Shown piece by piece: positions 15,556 to 28,900 of a stretch of 64,000 nucleotides of DNA. The number at the start of each line of letters is the position of its first letter. Within the stretch, counting starts at the first letter, position 1. The notes under the pieces were generated by a model. That model saw only the letters and a list, made by a program, of their open reading frames with translations, was not told the origin of the DNA and ran no database searches. Position numbers and translations under genes: made by a program. The stretch is taken from the NCBI RefSeq assembly GCF_042665155.1, contig NZ_JBHTCG010000006.1, positions 248,001 through 312,000 of the forward strand, given 5' to 3'. The DNA comes from Sphaerisporangium rhizosphaerae. GTDB lineage: Bacteria > Actinomycetota > Actinomycetes > Streptosporangiales > Streptosporangiaceae.

Positions 15556-16721
15556 TCCCCGACGGGCGCGGCCCCGGGCACGCCAGGACGCTGTTCGTCA
15601 CCAACGACTTCCCGCCGCGGCCCGGCGGCATCCAGGCGTTCGTGCACGCGCTCGCCCTCCGGCGGCCGCCCGGGTCGGTGGTGGTGTACGCCTCGCGCTG
15701 GCGCGGGTGGGAGGAGTTCGACGCGCGGCAGCCGTACCGCGTGGTGCGGCACGGGGGGTCGCTGATGCTGCCGGTCCCGGAGGTGGCGCGGCGGGCGGCC
15801 GCTCTGGTGCGGTCGGAGGGGTGCGACACCGTCGTGTTCGGCGCGGCGGCCCCGCTCGGTCTGCTCGCGCCCGCCCTTCGCGCGGCGGGGGCACGGCGGG
15901 TGGTCATGCTGACCCACGGGCACGAGGCCGCCTGGGCGGGCGTCCCGGTGGCGCGCGGCCTGCTCGCGCGCATCGGCGCCCGCGCGGACGTGGTCACCTA
16001 CCTGGGCGAGTACACCCGTGAGCGGCTGGTGCGCGTGGTGCCCTCCGGCCGGCTCGTGCGGCTGACGCCCGGCGTGGACACCGGTGTGTTCCGTCCCGGG
16101 TCCGGCGGCGCGGGGGTGCGGGCGTCGCTGGGCATCGGCGAGCGGCCCGTGGTCGTGTGCGTGTCGCGCCTGGTGCCGCGCAAGGGGCAGGACACGCTGG
16201 TCCGCTGCTGGCCGTCGGTGCTGCGCGAGGTGCCGGACGCCGTCCTGCTGCTGGTGGGCGGGGGGCCGTCCCGTCCGGCGATCGAGCGGGCGATCGGCGA
16301 GCGGGGGCTGGCGGGGTCGGTGGTGGTCACCGGGTCGGTGCCCTGGAGCAGCCTGCCGGCCTACTACGACGCCGGGGACGTGTTCGCGATGCCGTGCCGC
16401 ACGCGCCTTGGCGGCATGGACGTGGAGGGTCTGGGCATCGTGTACCTGGAGGCGTCCGCGACCGGGCTGCCGATCGTCGCCGGGGCCTCCGGGGGCGCGC
16501 CCGACGCGGTCCTGCCCGGGGAGACCGGGCTGGTGGTCGACGGCCGCGACCCGGCCGAGGTGGCGGCGGCCCTGACGGGGCTGCTGCGCGACCCGGAGCG
16601 CGCCCGGCGCATGGGGGAGCGGGGCCGGGAGTGGATCGAGCGCGAGTGGCGCTGGGACCTGGTCGCCGAGCGCTTCGCCGAACTGCTGGACGGCTCGGGC
16701 TCCCCGACCGCGCGAACCTGA
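15552..16721 (+). CDS. GT4 glycosyltransferase, PimB'-like mannosyltransferase candidate
   Basis: A 389-residue GT-B enzyme. The N-terminus has LFVTNDFPPRPGGIQAFV, the sequence seen in mycobacterial PimB' (Rv2188c) and MgtA, which transfer mannose from GDP-mannose to phosphatidylinositol mannoside or related lipids. The C-terminal half has VVCVSRLVPRKGQD, the E-x7-E region GLGIVYLEASATGLP and a conserved ASGGAPDAV. Cytoplasmic face of the membrane. Its neighbours (nuclease, NlpC/P60, FadD15-like ligase, ArsA) are those of pimB' in M. tuberculosis, which supports the assignment; donor and acceptor are not proven. Confidence 0.83.
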   Translation: MIPDGRGPGHARTLFVTNDFPPRPGGIQAFVHALALRRPPGSVVVYASRWRGWEEFDARQPYRVVRHGGSLMLPVPEVARRAAALVRSEGCDTVVFGAAAPLGLLAPALRAAGARRVVMLTHGHEAAWAGVPVARGLLARIGARADVVTYLGEYTRERLVRVVPSGRLVRLTPGVDTGVFRPGSGGAGVRASLGIGERPVVVCVSRLVPRKGQDTLVRCWPSVLREVPDAVLLLVGGGPSRPAIERAIGERGLAGSVVVTGSVPWSSLPAYYDAGDVFAMPCRTRLGGMDVEGLGIVYLEASATGLPIVAGASGGAPDAVLPGETGLVVDGRDPAEVAAALTGLLRDPERARRMGERGREWIEREWRWDLVAERFAELLDGSGSPTART

Positions 16722-16752
16722 CATATGGGATAATACGGACAGTGGGCGCGTG

Positions 16753-19209
16753 ATGACGTCTTGCGCGCGACAGATGGCCGTGAACCATCTCAGGAGCCCC
16801 TCGGGCCCGGCGGGCGTGGTGCCAGTGCATGCGGTAAAGCGGAAGGCGGGGACCCTGCCCCGCGAGATCACCAGCTTCGTCGGCCGCCGGCAGGCGACCG
16901 CGGACATCGGGAAATGCCTGTGCCGGTGGCGGCTGGTCACGCTCACGGGCGTCGGCGGGGTCGGCAAGACCCGGCTGGCGCTCCACGTCGCCCGCCGGCT
17001 CCAGCGGACCTTCCCCGACGGTGTCCGCCTCGCCGAACTGGCCAAGGTGCACACCGCCTCGCTGGTCGCGAGCGCGGTGGCCGCGGCGGTCGAGGCGCCC
17101 GACACCGTCTCCACCCGCGACCCGGTGCGCGTCCTGGCCGACCACCTGGCCGGCCGCCGCCTGCTGCTGGTCCTGGACAACTGCGAACACGTGCGCGAGG
17201 CCTGTGCCGACCTGGTGGCCGCGTTGCTGCGGGCGGCGCCTGGGCTGCGGGTGCTGGCCACCAGTCGCGAACCGCTCGGGCTGCCCGGGGAGCACGTCTG
17301 GCGCGTCCTGCCGCTCACCCTGCCCGGCACGCAGGAGCCGGCCGCCGGGGCCGAGGACGCCGGCACCGGGTACGAGGCGCTGGCGCTGTTCGAGGACCGC
17401 GCGTCGGCCGCGGTGTCGGGGTTCGTCGTGGACAAGGGCAACGAGAACGCCGTGGCCACGCTGTGCCGCCGGCTGGACGGGCTGCCGCTGGCCATCGAGC
17501 TGGCGGCGGTGCGGCTGCCGGCGCTGTCGGTGGACCAGATGCTGACCCGGCTGGAGGACCGCTACCGCCTGCTGGCCACCGGGTACCGCGACGACCAGCC
17601 GCGCCACCGGACGCTGCGCGCGGCGATCGGGTGGAGCTTCGACCTGTGCACCGGCCTGGAGCAGACCCTGTGGGCGAGGCTCTCGGTGTTCGCCGGCCAG
17701 GCCGGCCAGGAGGCCGTCCAGGATGTGTGCTCCGGCGCGGGCCTCACGCGCGAGCAGGTGCTGTCGGGCATCGCGAGCCTGGTCGGCAAGTCCGTGGTCT
17801 GCCGCATCGGCCATGGCGCCCACGTCCGGTACTCCATGCTGGAGACGATCCGCGACTACGGGAAGGAACGGCTGGCCGAGAGCGGCGAGGAGACCGCCGT
17901 GCGCCGCCGGCACCGCGACCACTACCTGCGCCTGGCCGAGCGGGCCGAGGCCGACTGGTTCGGGCCGCGCCAGCCCGCCTGGCTGGACCGCACGCGGGCC
18001 GACGAGCCCGACGTGTGGACGGCGCTGGAGTTCTGCCTCACCGAACCCGGCGAGGCCCGCACCGGGCTGCGGATGGCCGGCGCGCTCTGGTGGTACTGGA
18101 TCGGCTCCGCCGTCCGGGACGGCCGCCACTGGCTGGACCGGGCGCTGGCCCTGGACACCGCGCCCAGCGGCGAGCGCGCCAAGGCGCTGTGGGTGGACGG
18201 CTGGGTGGCCACCGGACAGGGTGACGTCCAGCGCGCGCTCGGGGCGCTCACCGAGTGCGCCGACCTCGCGCGGCGCCTCGGGGACGACACCGCGCTCGCC
18301 CACGCCACCCAGTGGATCGGAACGGCGATGTGGATCCAGGACCGGCTGGAGGAGGCGGCGCTGTACCTGGAGCGGGCGCTGGACCACCACCGGGCCACAG
18401 GGGAGCTCACCTCCGTGACCACCGTCGTGTCCTGCCAGCTCGGCATGGTCGTCGGCCTGCTCGGGGACGTGGAGCGCGCCATGGCGCTGTGCAAGGACTG
18501 CGTGGCGCTGTGCGAGGCCCACGGGGAGTGCTGGACGCGGTCATGGGCCCTGTGGAACCTCGCCGTCACCTGGTGGAGCCGCGGCGACCTGCGGTCGGCC
18601 GAGAGGTACGCGCGGGAGTCGCTGCGCGTCAAGCGGCGCATCACCGACCGGCTCGGCATCCCGTTCTGCGTGGAGTTCCTGGCCTGGATCGCCATGGCGA
18701 ACGGCGACGCCGAGGCCGCCTCGCTCATGCTCGCCATGAGCGAGAGGATGTGGGAGCCGATCGGCGCGCCGCTGTTCGGCTGGGGCACCCTGCGCGGGTG
18801 GAGCGTCCACTGCCGGGAGCGGGCCGAGCGGACGCTGGGCAAGGACACCGTGGAGGCCGCGCGCCGGCGGGCCGCGGAGATCCCCTTCGACGCCGCCGTG
18901 GCCTACGCCCTCGGCGAGACGCGCCGGCCGTCCGGCGGCGCGGCCCGCCCCGGAGTGCCGGCCGGCACCCTTCCCGGCGTCCCGGCCCCGTCCGCCCCGG
19001 GCGACTCGCTGCTGCGGCTGACGCCCCGCGAGCGGCAGGTCGCCGCGCTCGTCGCCGAGGGCCGCTCGAACAGGGAGATCGCGGCGCGGCTGGTCATCTC
19101 CCAGCGGACCGCCGAGGGGCACGTCGACCGGATAATGAACAAACTCGGCGCCCGCTCCCGCGCCGGCATCGCCTCCTGGGCCGCCAACCACCTCACCAGC
19201 GGCGCATGA
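16753..19209 (+). CDS. LuxR-family regulator with N-terminal STAND-like ATPase
   Basis: About 818 residues. An AAA/NB-ARC-type ATPase lies at ~30-330 with Walker A GVGGVGKTRLA, Walker B LLLVLDNCEHV and sensor ATSREPLG; a helical repeat region (TPR-like) follows; and the C-terminal 65 residues are a LuxR helix-turn-helix (LTPRERQVAALVAEGRSNRE, then RTAEGHVDRIMNKL). This is the AfsR/LAL-like architecture of single-protein sensors in actinomycetes that activate transcription on ligand or partner binding. TAATAC at 16731-16736 is a likely -10, giving a leader of ~10 nt. The start could be GTG 16750, ATG 16753 or ATG 16774. Its targets are unknown. Confidence 0.85.
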   Translation: MTSCARQMAVNHLRSPSGPAGVVPVHAVKRKAGTLPREITSFVGRRQATADIGKCLCRWRLVTLTGVGGVGKTRLALHVARRLQRTFPDGVRLAELAKVHTASLVASAVAAAVEAPDTVSTRDPVRVLADHLAGRRLLLVLDNCEHVREACADLVAALLRAAPGLRVLATSREPLGLPGEHVWRVLPLTLPGTQEPAAGAEDAGTGYEALALFEDRASAAVSGFVVDKGNENAVATLCRRLDGLPLAIELAAVRLPALSVDQMLTRLEDRYRLLATGYRDDQPRHRTLRAAIGWSFDLCTGLEQTLWARLSVFAGQAGQEAVQDVCSGAGLTREQVLSGIASLVGKSVVCRIGHGAHVRYSMLETIRDYGKERLAESGEETAVRRRHRDHYLRLAERAEADWFGPRQPAWLDRTRADEPDVWTALEFCLTEPGEARTGLRMAGALWWYWIGSAVRDGRHWLDRALALDTAPSGERAKALWVDGWVATGQGDVQRALGALTECADLARRLGDDTALAHATQWIGTAMWIQDRLEEAALYLERALDHHRATGELTSVTTVVSCQLGMVVGLLGDVERAMALCKDCVALCEAHGECWTRSWALWNLAVTWWSRGDLRSAERYARESLRVKRRITDRLGIPFCVEFLAWIAMANGDAEAASLMLAMSERMWEPIGAPLFGWGTLRGWSVHCRERAERTLGKDTVEAARRRAAEIPFDAAVAYALGETRRPSGGAARPGVPAGTLPGVPAPSAPGDSLLRLTPRERQVAALVAEGRSNREIAARLVISQRTAEGHVDRIMNKLGARSRAGIASWAANHLTSGA

Positions 19210-19272
19210 ACGCCGGGTCGCACGGCGACGGGGGCCCGCCGCCGGGTTGAGGTCTTCGTCTGAGGGACGAGG

Positions 19273-23520
<4,248 letters not shown>

Positions 23521-23637
23521 GTCCACCCTTAAGTTCGCGTCCAGTGCCGGGCCAAACCATCGTATAGAGCGGCCCTCATCAGCGAGAACAACCGCCGGTA
23601 GGGCAAAGTGGCCCGAACGCGGCGACGAGTGCCCGGC

Positions 23638-25437
23638 TCAGCCGTAGATGGCCTCGATGTCCTTGGCGAAGTCGCGCGCGACCACGTTGCGCTTGACCTT
23701 GAGCGACGGAGTCAGATGACCGCTCTCCTCGGTGAGGTCGGTGGGGAGGATGGCGAACTTCTTCACCTGCTCGGGCTTGGAGACCAGGATGTTCGCCTCG
23801 TCCACGGCCTTCTGCACGGCGGCCAGGACGTCGGGGTCGGCGCACAGGTCGGCGTCGGAGACGCCCGCCTTGCCGTTGGCCTGCTTCCACGGCCCGAGGG
23901 CCTCGGGGTCCAGCGTCACCAGCGCCGCCACGAACGGCCGGTCGTCGCCGATCACCATGGCCTGGCTGACCAGCGGGTGGGCGCGGATGCGGTCTTCCAT
24001 GGGGGCCGGGGCGACGTTCTTGCCGCCGGCGGTGACGATGATCTCCTTCTTCCTGCCGGTGATGCGCAGGTAGCCGTCGGCGTCCAGCGAGCCGACGTCG
24101 CCGGTGTGGAACCAGCCGTCCTCGTCGATGGCCTCGGCGGTCGCCTCGGGGTTGTTCCAGTAGCCGTCGAAGACGTGGCGGCCCTTGACCAGCACTTCGC
24201 CGTCGTCGGCCACGGCGATCGTCACGCCGGGGAACGGCTTGCCGACCGTGCCGATCTTGTTGGCCCCGGGGATGTTGACCGCCGAGGGAGCCGAGGTCTC
24301 GGTGAGCCCGTAACCCTCGAAGATCTCGATGCCGGCGCCCCTGAAGAAGTGGCTGAGCCGCTCGCCCAGGGCCGAGCCGCCGCACACCGCGGCGCTGAGC
24401 CGGCCGCCGGTGGCCGCGCGCAGCTTGGCGTACACGAGCCGGTCGAACACCGCCCGCTGCAGCCGCAGGCCCGCGCCCGCCCCGCCGGCGCTCTCGGCGC
24501 GGCTCCACGCCACCGCGACCTGCACCGCCCGGTGGAAGATCTTGCCGGTGAGCGCGCCGCTGGAGGAGGCCTTCTGCTCGGCGGCGTTGTAGACCTTCTC
24601 GAACACCCGCGGCACGCCCAGCAGGAAGGTGGGCCTGAACTCCTGCAGGTCGGGCGCGACGTTCTTCATGTTGGGGGTGTGGGCGAGGACGGTGGCCGTC
24701 TCGATCAGCACGATCTCGATGATGCGGGCCAGGCTGTGGGCCAGCGGCAGGAACAGCAGCGCGGCCCGGCCGTCGAGCTCGAACAGCGCCTCCAGCGGGC
24801 CCCATGCCACGTTGCGCGCGGTGAACAGCAGGTTGTCGTGGGTGAGGCGGCAGCCCTTCGGCTGCCCGGTCGTGCCGGAGGTGTAGATGAGGGTGGCCAG
24901 GTCGAGGCCGCCCCGCGCCAGCCGGCGCTCCTTGAGCGTCTCCTCGGAGACGTCCGCGCCGCCCGCGGTCAGCTCGGCGAGCGCGCCGTTGTCCAGGCAC
25001 CACACCGACGGCTCCCCGGCGATGCCGGAAAGCGCCTCGCGGACCGTGCGCTCGTGCGCCTCGGACTCGACGATGACGGCCTTGGCGCCGCTGTCGGTGA
25101 GGATCCAGCGCACCTGCTCGGGGGAGGAGGTCTCGTAGATGGGCACGCTCACCCCGCCCGCGGCCCAGATGGCGTAGTCGACGACCGTCCACTCGTAGCG
25201 GGTGCGCGACATCAGCGCCACCCGGTCGCCCGGCTCGACGCCGGCGTCGATGAGCCCCCTGGCCACGCCCGCGACCTGGTCGCGCAGCTCGGCGGCGGTG
25301 ACGGGCGTCCAGGACTCGCCGGACTTACGGTTGATCACCACCGTGCCCGGCTCCTGCTCGCCCCGCTCGAAGACGATGTCGGCGCAGTTGTCCGACAGCG
25401 GGACGTCCACCAGCACGGGAACGCTGTACTCGCGCAC
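23638..25437 (-). CDS. Long-chain fatty-acid-CoA ligase (FadD15-like)
   Basis: A 599-residue AMP-forming ligase. The P-loop motif LIYTSGTTGQPKG is near residue 180, the A5 motif GYGLTETSA near 350, and A7/A8 in WFHTGDVGSLDADGYL and GRKKEIIVTAGGKNV near 435-465. It activates fatty acids to acyl-AMP and then acyl-CoA in the cytoplasm for lipid synthesis or degradation. Two GTG codons lie 6 nt apart; GTG 25437 is preferred because AAGGAG lies 5 nt upstream of it, whereas for GTG 25443 the Shine-Dalgarno would abut the start. Divergent from the phosphoesterase gene. The M. tuberculosis counterpart, fadD15, lies in a similar neighbourhood. Confidence 0.93.
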   Translation of the reverse strand: MREYSVPVLVDVPLSDNCADIVFERGEQEPGTVVINRKSGESWTPVTAAELRDQVAGVARGLIDAGVEPGDRVALMSRTRYEWTVVDYAIWAAGGVSVPIYETSSPEQVRWILTDSGAKAVIVESEAHERTVREALSGIAGEPSVWCLDNGALAELTAGGADVSEETLKERRLARGGLDLATLIYTSGTTGQPKGCRLTHDNLLFTARNVAWGPLEALFELDGRAALLFLPLAHSLARIIEIVLIETATVLAHTPNMKNVAPDLQEFRPTFLLGVPRVFEKVYNAAEQKASSSGALTGKIFHRAVQVAVAWSRAESAGGAGAGLRLQRAVFDRLVYAKLRAATGGRLSAAVCGGSALGERLSHFFRGAGIEIFEGYGLTETSAPSAVNIPGANKIGTVGKPFPGVTIAVADDGEVLVKGRHVFDGYWNNPEATAEAIDEDGWFHTGDVGSLDADGYLRITGRKKEIIVTAGGKNVAPAPMEDRIRAHPLVSQAMVIGDDRPFVAALVTLDPEALGPWKQANGKAGVSDADLCADPDVLAAVQKAVDEANILVSKPEQVKKFAILPTDLTEESGHLTPSLKVKRNVVARDFAKDIEAIYG

Positions 25438-25676
25438 GGTCACTCCTTCGAACGCATGCCGGGAGGCGGTGTTTCCCGGTGGTCGCCCTGGACGCTATCG
25501 CGTCGGGCCGACGGTGCGGTAGACGGCGTTCCGAAGGGCCCGACCACGCTATCAGGGCCGCGGCCCCGGACCCGGTGCCCGCACGGCGCGTCCGGCGTGT
25601 CGCCCGCGCCCGCCTCCCACGCGGCGGCCCCCCACGCGGCGGCCGGCCCGGGGGCGCCCCGTTTACTATGTGCGTC

Positions 25677-26444
25677 ATGCGGGTCCATGTCGTCAGCGAC
25701 GTCCACGGGCGCATCGACGCCCTCACCCGCGCCGCCGACGGCGCCGACGCGCTGGTCTGCCTCGGCGACCTGCTGCTGTTCGTCGACTACGCCGACCACT
25801 CCCAGGGGATCTTCGCCGAGCTGTTCGGCCACGAGCGCGCCACCGAGTTCATCGCGCTGCGCACGGCCGGTCGCTTCGACGAGGCGCGCGGCATGTCGGC
25901 CCGCCTGTGGGAGGCGCTCGGAGGCGAGCCGCGCGAGCACATCGAGCGGGCGGTCCGCGCCCAGTACGCCCGCATCTTCGCCGCCATGCCGACGCCCGCC
26001 TACCTCACCTACGGCAACGTCGACGTGCCCCGTCTGTGGGGCGAGCACCTCAGGGAAGGCCACCACGTGCTCGACGGCCAGACCGCCGAGATCGGCGGGC
26101 TCACCTTCGGGTTCGTCGGAGGCGGCCTGCGCACGCGCTACCGCACCCCGAACGAGGTCGACGACGAGGAGTTCGCCCGCAAGGTCGAGGCGGTCGGCGC
26201 GGTCGACGTGCTGTGCTGCCACATCCCGCCCGCGGTGCCCGACCTGCTGTACGACGTGGTGGCGCGGCGCTTCGAGCGGGGGAGCGAGGCCACGCTGGAG
26301 GCGATCAGGGCGACCCAGCCCCGGTACGCCCTGTTCGGGCACGTGCACCAGCCGCTGGCCGCGCGCACCCGCATCGGCCGCACCGAGTGCGTGAACGTCG
26401 GCCACTTCCGCGGCCGGGGGCGCCCCTTCGCCCTCGACCTGTGA
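25677..26444 (+). CDS. Metallophosphoesterase (calcineurin-like)
   Basis: A 255-residue protein with the dinuclear metal motifs: DVHGR near residue 10, LGDLLL near 33, YGNVDVP near 107 (GNxD/E variant), CCHIP near 178, and FGHVHQP near 222. These enzymes hydrolyse phosphomono- or phosphodiesters with Mn/Fe. The start is ATG 25677: TACTAT (25664-25669) sits 7 nt upstream, and the longer frame to 25479 overlaps the divergent fadD15 promoter region. The substrate is not evident. A hairpin follows the stop. Confidence 0.88.
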   Translation: MRVHVVSDVHGRIDALTRAADGADALVCLGDLLLFVDYADHSQGIFAELFGHERATEFIALRTAGRFDEARGMSARLWEALGGEPREHIERAVRAQYARIFAAMPTPAYLTYGNVDVPRLWGEHLREGHHVLDGQTAEIGGLTFGFVGGGLRTRYRTPNEVDDEEFARKVEAVGAVDVLCCHIPPAVPDLLYDVVARRFERGSEATLEAIRATQPRYALFGHVHQPLAARTRIGRTECVNVGHFRGRGRPFALDL

Positions 26445-26451
26445 CCGGCGC

Positions 26452-26478
26452 GACGGCCCCCTCGAAAGGGGCGCCGTC
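26452..26478 (+). terminator. Hairpin after the metallophosphoesterase gene
   Basis: GACGGC+CCCC pairs with GGGG+GCCGTC around TCGAAA, with one bulged C. No T run. Confidence 0.6.
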
Positions 26479-26576
26479 CCGCTTCCGGGCGCCGCCGGGC
26501 GGGAGCGTTCCCGGCCGCCGCGAAGATCACCCCCTCGGGCGTTCGCTGGGGAACGGCGAACGAGTACGGTAAGCCC

Positions 26577-27014
26577 ATGGCTGATCGCACCACGTCCAGC
26601 ATCACGATCGGCGCCGCCCCGGCGGCGATCACGGCCGTCATCGCCGACTTCGCCGCCTACCCCGAGTGGGCCGGTCAGGTGAGGTCCGCCGAGGTCCTGT
26701 CCGTGGGCGAGGACGGCCGCCCCGACACCGTCCGGTTCGCCCTGGACGCGGGGGTGATCACCGACGAGTACACCCTCGGCTACCGCTGGCACGGCGACCA
26801 GGCCGTCGACTGGGAGATGGTCGAGTCGGGCAAGATGCTGTCCGGGCTGACCGGCAGCTACCGCCTGGCCGGCGCGGGCGAGGCCACCGAGGTGACCTAC
26901 GAGCTGGCCGTGGACCTCAAGGTGCCCATGATCGGCATGGTCAAGCGCAAGGCCGAGAAGGTCATCGTCGACACCGCTCTTAAGGGTCTGAAGAAGCGCG
27001 TCGAGGGCCGATGA
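26577..27014 (+). CDS. SRPBCC (polyketide cyclase/START-like) protein
   Basis: A 145-residue single-domain SRPBCC protein: an N-terminal strand (SSITIGAAP), helix AAITAVIADFAAYPEW, then a series of beta strands and a long C-terminal helix (MVKRKAEKVIVDTALKGLKKRVE). The fold binds hydrophobic ligands. It corresponds to Rv2185c beside the ArsA-like gene in M. tuberculosis. The ATG at 26577 lies 6 nt after TACGGT (26565-26570), with TTCGCT 17 bp further up: leaderless. Its TGA overlaps the ATG of the ATPase gene (ATGA), so the two are co-translated. Confidence 0.85.
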   Translation: MADRTTSSITIGAAPAAITAVIADFAAYPEWAGQVRSAEVLSVGEDGRPDTVRFALDAGVITDEYTLGYRWHGDQAVDWEMVESGKMLSGLTGSYRLAGAGEATEVTYELAVDLKVPMIGMVKRKAEKVIVDTALKGLKKRVEGR

Positions 27015-28195
27015 GCGCCGAGGCGCCGCGCATCCTGCTCTTCACCGGCAAGGGAGGAGTGGGCAAGACCACCGTCGCCGCGGCCACCGCCACGCTCGCC
27101 GCCCGCCGGGGGCTCAAGACGCTCGTTGTCTCCACCGACACCGCCCACTCCCTGGCCGACGCCCTCGGCGTGCCCGGCTCGGGCGAGCCGTCGGAGGTCG
27201 AGCCCGGCCTGTACCTGCAGCAGGTCGACACCCAGCGGGCGCTGGAGCGCCACTGGGGCGAGCTGCGCGAGTACGCGCGGGGCCTGCTCGCCGAGCTCGG
27301 CCTGGACGGGGTCACCTCCGAGGAGCTCACGGTGCTGCCCGGCGCCGAGGAGGTCATCGCCCTGCTCGAGCTGTGCGACCAGGTGCGCACCGGCCGATGG
27401 GACGTGGTGGTCGTCGACTGCGCCCCCACCGCCGAGACCCTGAGGCTGCTGGCCCTTCCCGAGGCCCTCGACTGGCATGTCCACCGCCTGCTCCCCGCCG
27501 GCCGCCGGCTGCTGCGCGCCCTCGCCCCGCTCGTCCGGCACGTCGCCCGGCTCAGCCTGCCCGAGGACGCCGTCGTCAGCGCCGGCGAGCGGCTGCACGC
27601 CGGGCTCATGGAGGTGCGCGAGCTGCTGAGCGGCGGCGGCGCCTCGGTCCGCCTGGTGCTGACCCCCGAGGCGGTCGTCGTCGCCGAGGCGCGGCGCACC
27701 TTCACCTCCCTCAGCCTGTACGGCTACCGCGTCGACGGCGTCGTGGCCAACCGGGTGTTCCCCGAGGACGGCGGCGACGCCTGGCGCAGCGGCTGGGTGG
27801 CGGCGCAGGCCCGCCATCTGGCGGCCGTCGGAGAGTCGTTCGCGCCGCTGCCGGTCCACACCGTCCCCTACCTGCCCGCCGAGCCGGTCGGCGCCGAGGC
27901 GCTCGCGGGCCTGGCCGAACGGCTGTACGCCGGCACCGACCCGTTCGCGCCGCCCTCCGGCGAGCCGCCGCTGACCGTCCGCTCCAAAGACGATCTCCAC
28001 GAGCTCACCCTCGCGCTGCCCCTCGCCGACCGGTCGGAGGTCGGCCTGGCCCGCAAGGGCGACGAGCTGATCATCACCGCGGGCTCCTACCGCAGGGTCC
28101 TCGCCCTCCCCGCCGCACTCGCCCGCAGATCCGTGAGCGACGCCGTGCTCCTCGACGGGCGCCTCCGGGTACGGTTCGAGGCAGGAGGGGCCTGA
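27011..28195 (+). CDS. ArsA/Get3-like P-loop ATPase
   Basis: A 394-residue ATPase with the deviant Walker A GKGGVGKTT at residues ~11-19, switch I STDTAHSLADALG, and VVVDCAPTAETLRLL as switch II. There is one ATPase unit, no Cys metal-binding triad typical of arsenite ArsA, and a C-terminal small beta domain (hsp20-like, ending in VSDAVLLDGRLRVRFE). It corresponds to Rv2184c. Anion transport is unlikely; a chaperone or membrane-targeting role with the SRPBCC partner is plausible inference. ATGA overlap upstream; TGATG overlap with the next gene downstream. Confidence 0.88.
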   Translation: MSAEAPRILLFTGKGGVGKTTVAAATATLAARRGLKTLVVSTDTAHSLADALGVPGSGEPSEVEPGLYLQQVDTQRALERHWGELREYARGLLAELGLDGVTSEELTVLPGAEEVIALLELCDQVRTGRWDVVVVDCAPTAETLRLLALPEALDWHVHRLLPAGRRLLRALAPLVRHVARLSLPEDAVVSAGERLHAGLMEVRELLSGGGASVRLVLTPEAVVVAEARRTFTSLSLYGYRVDGVVANRVFPEDGGDAWRSGWVAAQARHLAAVGESFAPLPVHTVPYLPAEPVGAEALAGLAERLYAGTDPFAPPSGEPPLTVRSKDDLHELTLALPLADRSEVGLARKGDELIITAGSYRRVLALPAALARRSVSDAVLLDGRLRVRFEAGGA

Positions 28196-28884
28196 TGACC
28201 GAAATGAACGACCGCGACGCCGGCACGCCGGCCGACGGCATCGAAGTGAACGACAGCGACGCCCGGAAGGCGCGTCCCGCCGCGCCCGGCGGACAGGACC
28301 GGCCGCGTCCCGCCGGAGGCGAGGACGCCGGCCCGCGCGCCGTGCCGCGGGACGAGTGGTTCCAGCGGCGTGAGCGAGAGCGCGAGGACGAGCGGCGCGA
28401 CGCCGTGCGCGACGAGTGGTTCCGGCGGCGCGAAGGCGACCGGCCGCGGGACTCCCGCGACGCGCGCGGCCAGACCGCCGACCCGCTGGGCTCGGTGGCC
28501 GAGGAGGCGCGCAAGCTCTTCGACGCGCTGCAGCAGCGGGTCGGCCGCGAGGTCGGCAAGGGGCTGGTCAAGGGCTCGGTGGCCGGGCTCGGCCACGGCC
28601 TCGGGCAGGCCCTCGGCGGCGGCTCCGGCCGCGCGTCCGGTGATGTGTGGGCCGAGGCGGTGTCGGGGCACGATGACGATGAGTACATCTGCCGTGCCTG
28701 CCCCGTCTGCCGGCTCAAGGCCGCCCGCCGCGAGGCCGGCGGCGACGTCACCGACCACCTGATCACCGCGGGCGGGGAGCTTCTCGCCGCGTTCCGCCAG
28801 GCGGTGGACGCCGTGTCGCGACCGGCCTCGCCGAGGGGCGCCGGCGACACGGACACCCGGGTTCAGCACATCGACCTGGGCTGA
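28195..28884 (+). CDS. Conserved actinobacterial protein with Cys-rich motif (DUF5304-like)
   Basis: A 229-residue hydrophilic protein. The N-terminal ~95 residues are disordered-looking and carry a repeated RDEWFxRRE element. The middle has SVAEEARKLFDALQQRVGRE and a Gly-rich stretch, and the C-terminal part has DEYICRACPVCRLK, three Cys within seven residues that could bind zinc, before a helix. The motif resembles the actinobacterial DUF5304 family found next to ArsA-like and glucokinase genes. Translation is probably coupled: AGGAGGGG precedes the ATG, which shares its A with the ATPase stop. Function unknown. Confidence 0.75.
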   Translation: MTEMNDRDAGTPADGIEVNDSDARKARPAAPGGQDRPRPAGGEDAGPRAVPRDEWFQRREREREDERRDAVRDEWFRRREGDRPRDSRDARGQTADPLGSVAEEARKLFDALQQRVGREVGKGLVKGSVAGLGHGLGQALGGGSGRASGDVWAEAVSGHDDDEYICRACPVCRLKAARREAGGDVTDHLITAGGELLAAFRQAVDAVSRPASPRGAGDTDTRVQHIDLG

Positions 28885-28900
28885 GGTGAAGGGATGAGAA

